Assembly (NCBI GenBank): GCA_000444245.1
Contig: ATSW01012047.1
Span: forward strand, 1-21,150
Direction of reading: 5' to 3'
Length of the DNA stretch: 21,150 nucleotides
DNA from: Botryllus schlosseri
Lineage: Eukaryota > Chordata > Ascidiacea > Stolidobranchia > Styelidae
Shown one piece after another: positions 1-9,620 of the stretch (positions are counted from its first letter, which is position 1; each line of letters begins with the position of its first letter). The notes below the pieces were generated by a model. It ran no database searches. It was not told the origin of the DNA and worked only from the letters and a program-made list of their open reading frames with translations. The position numbers and the translations under genes are program-made.

Positions 1-330
1 TCTACCGGCAAATCTGATTACGTGAGCAGAGAGAAGATAATAATGGATAACAATATAGGCAATTCCCGATCATACTGACCGATTCAATCATGAATTCCAG
101 AAATTTTTCCGCGCTTCGGCGACAAAAGCTGCTCCACCAAACAAACTCCCAATGATAATGATAAATAGCGGTAAACAGCGTATCGGCGGAGGGGGGTCTG
201 GGGGGCGTAGCCCCCCAGAAGTTAGGTCTATAACCCTATGGGGGGGCCCAAGACCAAAATTTTGGGGGGGGCCTGACGAAGTGCTGTTACGGCCCTGGTT
301 AAATAAACAATATACATGCAAAAAGGTGTT
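1..330 (+). repeat. Left arm of a long imperfect inverted repeat
   Basis: Begins TCTACCGGCAAATCTGATTA. An inverted, diverged copy ends near 4935. Shared landmarks in the same order are ACGTGAgCAGAGAG, GCAATTCCCGAT, GACCGATTCAATCAT, GGGGGTCTG, ACCCTATGGGGG, CCCAAGACC and GCTGTTACGG. Copies of the first ~40 bases also occur at 6502-6545, so it is a dispersed family. The arm touches the window edge and may extend further left. Conceptual proteins here are low-complexity shadows, not genes. Confidence 0.65.
198..218. repeat. Perfect GC-rich hairpin in the left arm
   Basis: CTGGGGGGC, loop GTA, GCCCCCCAG: a nine-base-pair perfect stem with a three-base loop, within a region of several runs of 6-8 G (191-277). 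The right-arm copy has only CCCCCTCAGGCTACGC there, so the palindrome is specific to this copy. Confidence 0.75.
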
Positions 331-659
331 GTATCGCTCACGCATACGTAGAACTGCTAATAAAATAGTGAGTGTACACTGTACATGCAGCTACAGTCTG
401 TTATATAACCAGCCAATATAGAGGATCGAATACGAAGCATCGAGAAGTTGAACAAATTGATGTGGTACAATACACTACCCATCTGCACGTCATTGAGAAT
501 ATAAACGCATAAACTATATTCGATCGATTTAAATCATGTTGGTAAATGTGAGCACTGCGCAATGTAAGCAGTAAGCACTGAGCCGTCCAAGAAACAAAGA
601 TACGTTGCTATTACATTAATCTACTGCTACTAAGACAACGTATAAGCTGTGATCGTTTC
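331..659. other. Unassigned stretch
   Basis: No coding signal, RNA gene or recognisable repeat end was seen here. The sequence is AT-rich and lacks a credible ORF. Confidence 0.5.
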
Positions 660-971
660 GTTTGCGGTCCATTTATTTGTGATGTAACAATGCGGGATCA
701 GTGAAACATACGATCAGTGAATGACTGGTTGCTCTCACAAGTGACACGGCACAAACGTACATAAGACAGGGTGATTTATGTTAACCGACACTTTATACTT
801 AATGACTTGAAATTGACTCGTAAATTTTGCTCCGAGTCACGAGTCAATCCACATTTCTGAAGCGCCGAGTCAAGTCAAGTCAAGTAATTTTCGCAAAGTG
901 ACTCGAGTCAAGTCAAGTCATACGAAAAAGGTGACTAGAGTCAAGTCATGACTCGAGTCATCCCAACACTG
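660..971 (-). mobile_element. Orphan end of a CAGTGTTGGGAT hAT-like element
   Basis: Read on the minus strand from 971 it starts CAGTGTTGGGATGACTCGAG, then runs of GACTTGACTTGACTC, AAATTTACGAGTCAATTTC and GTGATGTAACAATG. This parallels the element beginning at 7239 for about 300 bp, so it is the same family inverted. No second terminus or target duplication was found, so it is a fragment, or its partner is lost. Confidence 0.65.
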
Positions 972-1217
972 CTAAGGTTGCGATATTATGAAGAGGCGAT
1001 GCGACTGTAAATCATAGATCCACGCTGCCCTAGCTAGAACACGTAAATTGAGTCGTGTGCTTTGTTGCACTGAACTACAAGTTTCAGAATATAACATAAA
1101 AAGGACAAAGCGATAGAGATGTATCGGCATGCGTCGGTAGGCTAAATGGACATATCAGATCAAGGTCCGATATTCTCGAGCACGAACCAGTAGGCTGTTC
1201 ATTTAGTAAAATATGCT
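972..1217. other. Unassigned stretch between repeat end and poly(A) candidate
   Basis: No ORF, repeat terminus or RNA gene was recognised. It lies between the orphan hAT end and the poly(A) candidate of the ORF at 1500-1988. Confidence 0.4.
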
Positions 1218-1223
1218 TTTATT
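1218..1223 (-). terminator. Candidate poly(A) signal
   Basis: AATAAA on the minus strand, 277 bp beyond the stop of the ORF at 1500-1988, followed by an A/T-rich stretch. Its role depends on that ORF being a real gene. Confidence 0.3.
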
Positions 1224-1499
1224 TTGACTTGAATGCGGACAATCCGACGAAAGTCGTGTAGCCGACGAAATACTGCTCCACACTACAGTCGTAATTAGGC
1301 GGTGCGTTCTCTTGTTATCGGTGCTGGACATTGCGATTGCGATTGAATGTTTGCGACTGCACTGTGATCGACCGTGCGAGATTGGCAATTGGCCGGTGAG
1401 TTACGTGTAGCCGGGTGTGGGACTCTGTTGAAGTGATGTCTCACGCAGAAGGCAGAATAAGAGCGGGTCTCGAGGTTAACGTCAGTGCGTTAGCGTTAG

Positions 1500-1988
1500 T
1501 CACTTCTTGTAAACTGACATTTTCCGCCGCGCCTGCGGCGGTTTGTCGTCGCTGACACTTCCGCGTACGTTTGCTTGCGCCTGTGTCAGATCCGATTTGA
1601 AAAAGTCCATTTGTTGATCGCTTTCCGGTGCTGATTCATGACCGACGGCAGGAATAGCTTGGTTCAGAAATCTGTGAATTACTGCCCCGCGAATTTTCAG
1701 CGTGCGTGAAGGCGGGTCGGCGTACAGGATGGACGGTGCGTGCTGCAGTACATCCGTGTCCTGTAAAATAACTCCCCCCAGACGCCGTCGAGGTATTATC
1801 CTGTTTCGCGTGTTGCCATGCTCTGCGCCCAAGCGTGTTATAGACGTGCAGATAAGGCTGGAGAGCTGTATTGCCAGGAAATGGATAATGTCACACGCTG
1901 ATGACGTGAGTGCAGCCACCTGATTGTAAGCAGTTCTGGACAATGACGTATTTTCAGTAGGATTCGTCCCCGTGTGTAACGGCGGCAT
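1500..1988 (-). CDS. Candidate single-exon gene or 3' exon, weakly histone H2A-like
   Basis: Open reading frame of 162 codons from ATG 1988 to TGA 1500; the frame stays open upstream to about 2027 (KYVWSDSEVLVA), so it could instead be a 3' exon entered through an acceptor near 2028. Product not recognised with certainty. A segment around residues 38-75 (FLAIQLSSLICTSITRLG ... RIIPRRRLGGVI) follows the histone H2A alpha-2/loop pattern YLAAVLEYLTAEILELAG ... RIIPRHLQLAI, with a one-residue offset at IIPR. A long non-histone tail follows, ending in a basic KPPQARRK segment. No H2A N-terminal basic tail or alpha-1 helix is visible. A minus-strand AATAAA lies 277 bp after the stop. The length is unusual for chance in this window, but coding status is unproven. 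Alternatives: chance ORF or fossil exon. Confidence 0.35.
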   Translation of the reverse strand: MPPLHTGTNPTENTSLSRTAYNQVAALTSSACDIIHFLAIQLSSLICTSITRLGAEHGNTRNRIIPRRRLGGVILQDTDVLQHAPSILYADPPSRTLKIRGAVIHRFLNQAIPAVGHESAPESDQQMDFFKSDLTQAQANVRGSVSDDKPPQARRKMSVYKK

Positions 1989-2040
1989 TGCGACAAGCAC
2001 TTCAGAATCAGACCAGACGTATTTCCTCTATGCTACAGGC

Positions 2041-2679
2041 AAAATCAAACACGTACCACGACAAGATCATTTGGTTAATTTTTCCATGATACATTGCAGC
2101 AGTAAAATGATTTACCCTATCTCCTATCTATACGAATGCTAAGTACCCTGAAGACCATTCGGGTCACCTGGCTCATACGGCGCGACCAACAACACGTCAA
2201 GCTGTAGTAGGCTATGTTAGCATTGGCACCATTTACGCGGGTTTTCACACCCTCCGTCCGCACTCTAACTAGCAACGAGACAATTCGCCGATAGTTGCGC
2301 TATGCAGATATTTTGACCATTTATCGCAATCAATCAACTTTTGCTTTCATGGAGCCGCCTCACCTGTTTCGGCTTTTCGTTTGGTTCGTTTGGAGAGTGA
2401 TTGATATGGTAATTTGTCAGCTTGGATTGAAATAGGCTGTCGCTGTCTCTGTCTATTACAAACAAAACTGAATCGAATTTCCATCGATTTTGTGATTTGC
2501 AACATTTATCCTCAATCCACCTGCTCCATATGTTAAACAAACACACCGATCTGGTTGGAAGATATTTAAAATATTTAAAAGGCATTCACAGAGATAAATT
2601 TGGAAATGCTGGCGAATTCATAATGAGCCTGTGAATAAATAATTGATGGGATTTTAGATTTGTATTACGCGCGAAGAGA
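2041..2679. other. Unassigned stretch
   Basis: No convincing gene. A minus-strand frame at 2334-2585 is short and resembles nothing known. A small direct duplication of ATATTTAAA lies around 2562-2580. No repeat terminus was recognised. Confidence 0.45.
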
Positions 2680-2687
2680 CTGTACGG
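2680..2687. repeat. Target-site duplication, left
   Basis: CTGTACGG, identical to 3553-3560 on the far side of the element. Confidence 0.93.
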
Positions 2688-3552
2688 CAGGGGCGGGCAT
2701 CTTCTCCAGTCGGCGGGCCGGATATAGGAAAATTAAGAACTTGGCGGGCCGGATTGCTGAATCGATACATTATTCGCCCATTTATCCACAAATACAAGGA
2801 ATAAATCGTATTTAATGAATGTATTTTAACGACAGCAATGTAACTTCAAAGCCATTTCTCGCCAATCATGACGAAGACAATGTGGATTTGAGAACAGCAT
2901 TGTTATACAGGCACCACTACGCCTGCTACTTGCTGATCAATCAACACACGGTTCAATCCTTAATTAAGATTTCAAGGCGTTCGATAAGCCAAGATATCAA
3001 TTCATTAGGGTTTACTAGGTGACGAGATAGCGTGGTCGTTCAACTATGTGGCCTGTTTCATTTCGATATTGAATTCATGCCGCCCGCGGCCTCTACGAAA
3101 TTTGAAAGTGGCCCACGACCCTTTTTGAGTTGACAACCACTGGCATAAGCGGTGTCTTACAGAAGCCTATAGAAGTGTCCCTTACTGCAAGTCGACGGTT
3201 ACGGAATAAAAAATAAGAAATATCGGCCTGGTGTAAATGACCATTGTTGTCGACTAACACCATGATCACCACAAATGACATTAGGGTTGAGTACATCGTT
3301 AATGCAATAAGTCTTCTCGCTTCGACGAACTTACGCGTAAGCTCCACCCTCGCTCATCGCTGCGCAGTGCGCATACATGTGTGTAATGACATACAGTCAC
3401 TAACATTTGATGTAAGTAAGCAAGTAGTTGGGAATCTCGGAAGACTGGGGCCGCGGGCCACATTATCATGTAAGACGGAAAACTGTCCGCGGGCCGGACA
3501 AAATCTCTCGCGGGCTGGATCCGGCCCGCGGGCCGTATGTTGCCCGCCCCTG
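2688..3552. mobile_element. Non-autonomous hAT-type element with 8-bp target duplication
   Basis: 865 bp with a perfect 12-bp terminal inverted repeat CAGGGGCGGGCA, flanked by perfect duplications CTGTACGG at 2680-2687 and 3553-3560. Both subterminal regions carry GGCGGGCCGG/GGCCCGCGGGCC. The CAG start, 8-bp duplication and GC-rich ends are hAT hallmarks. It has no transposase; the short internal frames (2819-3022, 3244-3582) are not recognisable. An older hAT end lies inside at 3031-3142. Confidence 0.93.
3031..3142. mobile_element. Fossil right end of a second hAT-like family
   Basis: Shares TTTCGATATTGAA, GCGGC.TCTAC, AAAGTGGCCC and TTTTTGAGTT in the same order with the right end of the large element at 10840-10941, but finishes GACAACCACTG (read inverted, CAGTGGTTGTC) instead of GTGACCCCTG. 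It is therefore a related but distinct family. The partner end was not found inside the host element. Confidence 0.6.
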
Positions 3553-3560
3553 CTGTACGG
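3553..3560. repeat. Target-site duplication, right
   Basis: CTGTACGG, identical to 2680-2687. The empty site would read ..GAGACTGTACGGCATC... Confidence 0.93.
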
Positions 3561-4629
3561 CATCTTGGTGACGTCAAAATAGCAATGCATCCAATATACG
3601 CTAAAGCTGAAGAAAATCACTTTTGCTCAGCTCACGTCCTCCAGGCTACTGCAGTACTCGGGTCAAACTAAATGGTCTACCAGGGTTAAAAATGTCGATT
3701 TGTTGTCTAGCTAACATGCGCGTCATATCAGTTTTCAACAATTATTGGTACTAGTACTAATAGCTGCTTATGCAAGCCGGAACAGAATACAGCACGACTC
3801 GCAAATAGTTGCAATTAGCTAAAAGGCATCGCAATTATATGGGTTCTTATTGGCTTACATCCCATTGTATTTGTAAGAGTAAAGTGATTTCACCGCTCCT
3901 TAATACTAAGAATGTAAAATATACACTGCACAGTGCACAATGTAGGCCTACATTTGGAACTGTCGAAAGCTGCAAGATGTCGATGCATTTCCCGCTATGC
4001 GAAGAGAACTCTCGCTTATTTATTCTACAATGTTCATATTTTATAGCAACGGTGAATCATATTTAAAAATGCATTACCTTCAAAGAAAGAAGTCTACCAA
4101 AATAAGTCTACTTCACTCTCATTGTCGGAAAGGACGGCGTTATCTTTTTATGAAGAGTTTATCTCCCGGGCCCTTTCGAAAGCCAGTTATGTATACAAAC
4201 TGCCTGATGCATCACCTGTTTCCATGAACCGCTTCAAAATCACTTCAAGCACCCATTCAGGAGTGAGATGCAGCGACGTTTTGTCAAACGGTTATTTCCG
4301 GAAATAATGTAATTTGAAGCTATTGTGATTTTACCTGTACAACCAACATTTCATCATTAAGATTAGTCTGTCACCAACGTTTACATCCAAAACGAGCCCC
4401 GCGACTGGCATGCATTCCTGTTTTCAAACTATAATAGGCTCTTGCTATATATAGATTCACTACTTCCTCGAGTGGTTATGTTTTTAGACTAAGTATACGT
4501 CCACTTCCACCCGAAGACTTAAAAAGCCGTACGAGGCTATTTTTGCACCATTCATTGTCGTGGCATATGCAGATGATGCACTCATGGTACAGTAGCCTAT
4601 ATGCAATAGGCCTAAATACGGATCGTATT
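3561..4629. other. Unassigned stretch with no convincing gene
   Basis: Short plus-strand frames at 3809-4066, 3997-4227 and 4122-4307 overlap one another in different frames and show no domain. Two AGGCCTA words lie at 3944 and 4609. No terminal repeats were recognised. Confidence 0.5.
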
Positions 4630-4935
4630 TATGCAGGTCGCAGGACCGTAACAGCATTCGTCATCCCCAAAAAACGTTGGTCTTGGGCCCCCATAGGGTG
4701 ATAAACCGAGCACCGCAGACCCCCTCAGGCTACGCATCTTTTGCCATTGGTTATCAACTACATCAGGTGTGCTGTGTAGTCAATTAGCTGAAACCGCCTA
4801 AACGAGCGAAGAGCGAAAAAAATATATAATTGATGATTGAATCGGTCAATATCATCGGGAATTGCATGCATATATATTGCTAACAATTTTTTTCCTCTCT
4901 CTGTTCACGTAATCTGATTTACCGTTAATAGAGCT
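4630..4935 (-). repeat. Right arm of the inverted repeat
   Basis: Reverse complement of the family seen at 1-330, for example TTACGTGAACAGAGAG, CAATTCCCGATGATATTGAC and CTATGGGGGCCCAAGACC. The two arms could be terminal repeats of one ~4.9-kb element or two independent insertions in opposite orientation; no target duplication is decidable because the left arm touches the window edge. Confidence 0.6.
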
Positions 4936-5639
4936 GAGGGAGGTGTGTTGTAAAAGGTAGGACCCCTAAAAATAATTAAACATCTTCGGGTGGACCTGTT
5001 GGTATAGTGACTTCGTTACATGATACTATTTCGTGACCATATCTGGTATGTCAAAAGATATTGAAATCGCCCAAACGTATAGGCCTACTGAACTAAAAGA
5101 CTCACACGATTTCAAATTGGTATTTCTTTACCGGCTAATAATTTTCCCTTCGGGATGGCATTTCTCTTGTGGGGTTCAGATCGCAAGGACAGGAACATTC
5201 GGCGCCAGCAATTTAGGCACCTATGGACAATTTAACATTGTATATATATCGATGTTTTCTGTCAGCACAAGGATAGTCCTTTTCGGCCAAGGTCTTCTCG
5301 CTTCTGATCGTTCTAGCTGGCACACTTCTCGGAGTCACATGTTACATGGCCTATATCTTCATATGTCTTTTGGTGCGTCGTGGCGCGGTAATGCGTATTT
5401 TTCTTTGGGAGAAGGCTACCCAATAATCGAGAAATCTGTCATTAGTTAAAATGGGTTAAAATGTAAAAAAATACCGTAATTTATTGTAACTTACAAGGCC
5501 AAATAAAATTTTGATTAGCCTGGTCGTGAAATTTGGGATGTTGATGAATAAAATATCAGCTCCAACGCAATGGCGTAGCCACACAAAAAACCAAAATTTA
5601 TTTTCAAACATAGGCATCTAAAACACTGTTTACAAGATG
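4936..5639. other. Unassigned stretch with a 138-codon open frame
   Basis: The open frame at 5033-5449 (plus) starts with GTG, not ATG. Its translation resembles no family I know and contains no domain-like pattern. It is recorded as sequence without a supported gene. Confidence 0.45.
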
Positions 5640-5647
5640 TTTTAAGC
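5640..5647. repeat. Target-site duplication of the outer element, left
   Basis: TTTTAAGC, paired with TTTTAAAC at 10951-10958, one mismatch. Confidence 0.8.
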
Positions 5648-6229
5648 CAGGGGTCACCAACACGCGGCCCGCGATCTATAATTTGAGGAAATTTCGGAAT
5701 AAGGCTTGGTAAAGCATTTTGAAATGCTGAAATTGATTTCAGTTTAAACATATTGTTGTTGTTGTTCCAAGTAAGCCATTATCCTGTGCCCAATATCACT
5801 ATTCCTCCNTAGCTGATACGGCTTCGGCGATGATAATATCATTCCATGGAGGAATAATTTGCTGATATGAATGGGTAATGGGTGTATTGCCTTGGTGAGA
5901 AATGGCCACCACTGACAAGACCAAGACGCTTGAAAAACGACTTCGGGCTCTCTAAAAGACCNTGCGTTATGAGGAGATAGTTTTCCAGCAAGTACCGTGT
6001 CTAGCTAACCTCAATATCGATTCTTTGGTCCAGGGGCGGCCAAACTGCAGTAGTAGAAGGAAATTATGGGGCCGTCGATTAGGATATGTTGGNGGCCGTC
6101 AATACGCTAATTGAATTTACGAATTGACTCCCTAATTAATGAGAGGTTTGAATTATACTCGAGATACAACATTCCGGCCCAGCTCCCGAAATAGCCGNCG
6201 GAGAGTTATTACAGTGCTGACATATTGTG

Positions 6230-6345
6230 TCTCGGTCGAATTTGGCCCTATATCTAACCAAAATTCTCAAANAAGAGGACAAAATCTCAAAAAANAGGAC
6301 AAATCCNCTTAAAAGAGGACGTATGGCAACTCTAACGTCTGGGCG
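6230..6345 (-). repeat. Copy of a GGACAAATCC/TATGGCAAC repeat end
   Basis: Contains AGAGGACAAA repeats and AGAGGACGTATGGCAACTCTA, matching in order the right end of the small element at 12611-12646 (GGAGGACAAATCC..CGTATGGTAACCCTA). Three undetermined bases lie within it. It is a fragment of a family present twice in the window. Confidence 0.55.
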
Positions 6346-6501
6346 AATCCAATATACTTCTACTACACCNACAATCCTGATGGGAGGTCAAGAAGATATC
6401 ATCATGCAACAGAAAGGNGACTAATAACAATTGTCCCACGCAAAGATGGAGCACAGTATTAATAAATTTCCTAAATTTTTGAAGATACCNCCTGCATCAA
6501 C

Positions 6502-6545
6502 TCTACCGGCGAATCGGATCACGTGNGCGGAGAAAGAATAAATAT
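6502..6545 (+). repeat. Third copy of the 1-330 arm tip
   Basis: TCTACCGGCGAATCGGATCA..GTG.GCGGAGAAAG matches the first ~40 bases of the window; similarity fades after that. It shows that the tip is a dispersed repeat boundary. Confidence 0.55.
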
Positions 6546-6584
6546 TTGATAGTAGATNGTAATATGTGAAACTATATGACATAG

Positions 6585-6592
6585 ATAGAGGT
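6585..6592. repeat. Target-site duplication of second layer, left
   Basis: ATAGAGGT, identical to 10822-10829. Confidence 0.88.
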
Positions 6593-7230
6593 TAGGGATG
6601 GTGTGAACCTCTGAAAGGTTCAGGTTCGTGTGAACGTGAACCTTTTCGAAAGGTTCTGTGTGAACGTGAACCTCATGACGTCACGCGCTGTCATATTGCT
6701 AATTCCAATCCTACATTTCAGTGAAGTGATAGCTTATATTAATTCACAGATTGTACACGATGCCTAGCGACGACTCGGGCCACATAATGCCACAATGCTG
6801 AAGTACATATTGACGTCTTAAACGTCGCCAAATGTATCAACCGGGGCAATCAAATAATATAATGATCAATATCTTCCGTCGGTTTGCCAACAATTTCGAC
6901 GACTATTTGCAAGGAATATAAGCTTACGCCTTAAGGGTCGAGCCATAGGCAACAGATCAAACAATGTATGCGGCGTCTCAGTAATGCTATTTTGATAATG
7001 AGCAGAGTGTAAAACGGCTACCGACATTACCCCTTTAACAAGTTATACAGCAGTAGCCAACACCCCAATCGCTTGGATTTTTTTCTGGAACAATTAACAT
7101 ATGAAGTCAAGACCACGTACGCCTACTAGATTTTTCACATAAGACGATATCAATTTCATTGATTGGTTGAATGAGCATCATTCGCTGACTACCTACGATT
7201 ATACATGTAGTATCTTTCGCTCTTGATGTT

Positions 7231-7238
7231 GTGTGATT
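7231..7238. repeat. Probable target-site duplication of third layer, left
   Basis: GTGTGATT, matched 7 of 8 by CTGTGATT at 10533-10540. Confidence 0.55.
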
Positions 7239-8172
7239 CAGTGTTGGGATGACTCGAGTCATGACTTGACTCGAGTCAGACTCGAGTCAACTTTTTCGCA
7301 TGACTTGACTTGACTCGAGTCACTCTGCAAAAATGACTTGACTTGACTTGACTCGACGCTTCAAAAATGCAGATTGACTAGTGACTCGAAGCAAAATTTA
7401 CGAGTCAATTTCAAGTCATCAAGTAATCGTTGACGACTAAATCGCCATATCTTGTATAAGATCGGATTGTTAACCGATCACTCAATGATTGTGCGTTTTA
7501 CCTAGCCTCCATTGTTACATCACTAATGAATTGATCATTAACGCAGTGATTGGAGCTTCGTAATCCTGCTCACCTCAACCAACCCTCTTGCAGTCTTGCT
7601 TGCTTCAAATCGAACGAATATTGTCCATACGTTTATAGTTGTATATCATGGATATATATGTGGGTCGGGTATTGCTCCATATCATTTTATTGAACCTTCT
7701 GATGCTTCATATGCTATCCTATATTTTGGCTGAAAAGTATAGATCAGGGGTGGGCAGAGCTGCTTCACGCGCGAGCAGCATATCAAAAATCGTTGCCTTA
7801 AAAGACTCACAACACAAAAATTGATATATACTACTATATTTTGTCACAAGGAAATGTAGGATATCGAATGAAGTTTATTATTGTGTGGTATCAGGCGATG
7901 CGTCTCCACCTATAGGCTGCAAGGTGTTTGAAATCGGACTGATATGACGTCAAGCAGTGCGGAGCTCGGTGATCATAATACTCCATAAACATGTCTATTT
8001 TGGAACTCTTGGAAATTAAGGTTTTGGTGTTTAGTTTCGTAATGACGTTTCAATTATAGCTGTGTGATTATTGGGCTAATCCTGACGGAAAAGGCACAGT
8101 GAGTTACGTCCATTATCACCGAATGCACATTGCACACTCATTGAAGAGTCGCAATCAAAGACTCAAAGAGCA

Positions 8173-8180
8173 TGCAGCAC
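8173..8180. repeat. Target-site duplication of fourth layer, left
   Basis: TGCAGCAC, identical to 10096-10103. Confidence 0.93.
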
Positions 8181-8386
8181 CACTGGCGTAGCAGCATGCG
8201 GTGCCGCCCCTGGCTCTCGATTAAAATGCCGCCTCCCTAAGTAGACCGCAGCAAATTTCGACATAGATTTCAGTTCAAGCAATCTTATCGATAAAAATAA
8301 TTACAAATAATACGCAGCGTTTCAGCGTCACCGTCTCAACGTTAATAAGGCCACAAATAATCAAGACAAGAAATAGCGAACGAATG

Positions 8387-8395
8387 TATTGTGCA
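8387..8395. repeat. SINE target-site duplication, left
   Basis: TATTGTGCA, identical to 8794-8802. Confidence 0.85.
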
Positions 8396-8793
8396 CACGG
8401 GGGAGGCGAGTGGCGCAGTGTGTAAATCAACTGCGCTGCGGCACCAATGGTGGTTAGTCCGAACCCATGTTCAAGCTAGTTTCTATGTGTCGGAGGTTTA
8501 TCTGGGCTCTTCATCGCTGATTCCGCTGTACTAACAGTGTCTTGAAAAGACCCAGAAACGCATAAGCCACGCTGCACAAAGTCAGCATGCGAGACCAGAA
8601 TTTGAATGCATGGGAGAGTGAAATGAAGAGTGAATAGTGAAATGAAAGTGAAAGATCGCGAAGCGCTTGAAGAAAGACGCAAATATCTTCGATACTTAAA
8701 AAGACAATGACACTGAACTGTATAATTTCCATGTCGTGATGTACAAGGCCTAACAAGCGTCATTGAAGTGCCTTGAATTCATATTAATAATAA
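8396..8793 (+). mobile_element. tRNA-derived SINE with 9-bp target duplication
   Basis: Head with an A-box-like GTGGCGCAGTGTGTAAATC (from 8411) and B-box-like GGTTAGTCCGAACCC near 8452, a ~300-bp body, and a short AT-rich tail (TTAATAATAA). Flanked by TATTGTGCA at 8387-8395 and 8794-8802, perfect. Unequal ends, a tRNA-like promoter and a 9-bp duplication indicate LINE-mediated insertion. It sits just beyond the transposase stop codon of the surrounding hAT. Short minus-strand frames in the body are shadows. Confidence 0.85.
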
Positions 8794-8802
8794 TATTGTG
8801 CA
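8794..8802. repeat. SINE target-site duplication, right
   Basis: TATTGTGCA, directly after the AT-rich tail. Confidence 0.85.
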
Positions 8803-8823
8803 AATATAAAATCAATAGCCACC

Positions 8824-9420
8824 TTAAAACATAACATTTCGGGCTTTCGCCGAAACAAAATCAGCGATAATATCTTCAAATTCAAGTTTTTGAACGTAGT
8901 CTCTTTCTATAGACAGACTGGATAGAGCTGATAGGCGATCATCATTCATGGCAGAACGTAAATACGACCTAATCAGTTTGAGCTTTGAGAAGCTCCTCTC
9001 ACAGCTCGCATTTGAAACACCAATGGTCAGATAAAGTTACAGACACGAGCATAAATACGGTGTCGGTTCAAGTAGCTTTGCATTAACTAACCACTGTAAA
9101 ACATCAAACGCTGTTGCACTATACGATCAAACATGGTTTCACTGCTCCGCACCAGCGTCTTAAATCTGTCAATTTCCGCAGCCTACTCCATAAAGTCCAC
9201 CTCGTCGTCATGAGTGCTTTTAAAAGCGCTGGTGAATAAATTGGGACTTTCGCTTTGCAGCAGCGCCTGGGGATTAAAAATCCAAACATATCATTTAAGT
9301 GGTGTATGCCGGTAAACCTAGTTTCAGCTTCAAGTTTAAATCTGCTTCTGTATTTCTGCTTGTCTTGCTTCCTTCTTCTTTCTAAAGAAAGCTCCACTCT
9401 CTTGACACGTTTTATTTTCG
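8824..9420 (-). pseudogene. hAT transposase remnant, C-terminal third
   Basis: The last ~67 codons read LTIGVSNASCERSFSKLKLI, RSYLRSAMNDDRLSALSSLS and IERDYVQKLEFEDIIADFVS before TAA at 8826-8824. This is the hAT C-terminal dimerisation domain of the ZMYM1/TTF-type zinc-finger transposases (A..ERSFSKLKLI...RL..L..LSIE). Further upstream are FKSTHDDEVDFME, AAEIDRFKTLVRSSETMFDR and FTGIHHLNDMFGFL, also typical of that group. It is broken by in-frame stops at 9037-9039, 9087-9089 and 9183-9185 and at least two frame changes. The N-terminal half with the zinc finger and first catalytic residues is absent. Confidence 0.88.
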
Positions 9421-9620
9421 AGTCTTAATTAACACTTGTATAAATTTAAGCGCAATCTGTCAATCTGACAATTATTACCATCTTAAGCAATTCCTAGGAC
9501 TGGTTTACCTTCACAGCTATCTCGGTCTGCTGTACCAAATCGTAACCCAGAGTATAGATCACTAACCTACGAATAGATGCGCAACTTAGTTCTCACACTT
9601 GAATACGCAGACAAGCCTAC

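Noticed and set aside
88-421. Overlapping frames on both strands rich in Gly/Pro
   Set aside because: Produced by G-run repeat sequence in the inverted-repeat arm.
805-965. CRISPR-like regular repeats
   Set aside because: AGTCA pentamers without unique spacers, in metazoan DNA, at a transposon terminus.
5033-5449. 138-codon plus-strand open frame
   Set aside because: Begins at GTG, no recognisable motif, no splice or poly(A) context; length alone is not enough.
6031-6050. CAGGGGCGGCCAAACTGCAG resembling a hAT terminus
   Set aside because: No partner end or duplication found, and the region has undetermined bases.
8411-8466. Possible tRNA gene
   Set aside because: A- and B-box-like motifs are present but no paired acceptor stem; the 9-bp duplication shows it is the head of a SINE.
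7745-9559. CAGGGGTGGGCA end at 7745 preceded by GTATAGAT, with GTATAGAT again at 9552
   Set aside because: The second copy is not preceded by an inverted terminus and lies inside a different nested layer, so the match is chance; 7745 is at most an orphan hAT end.
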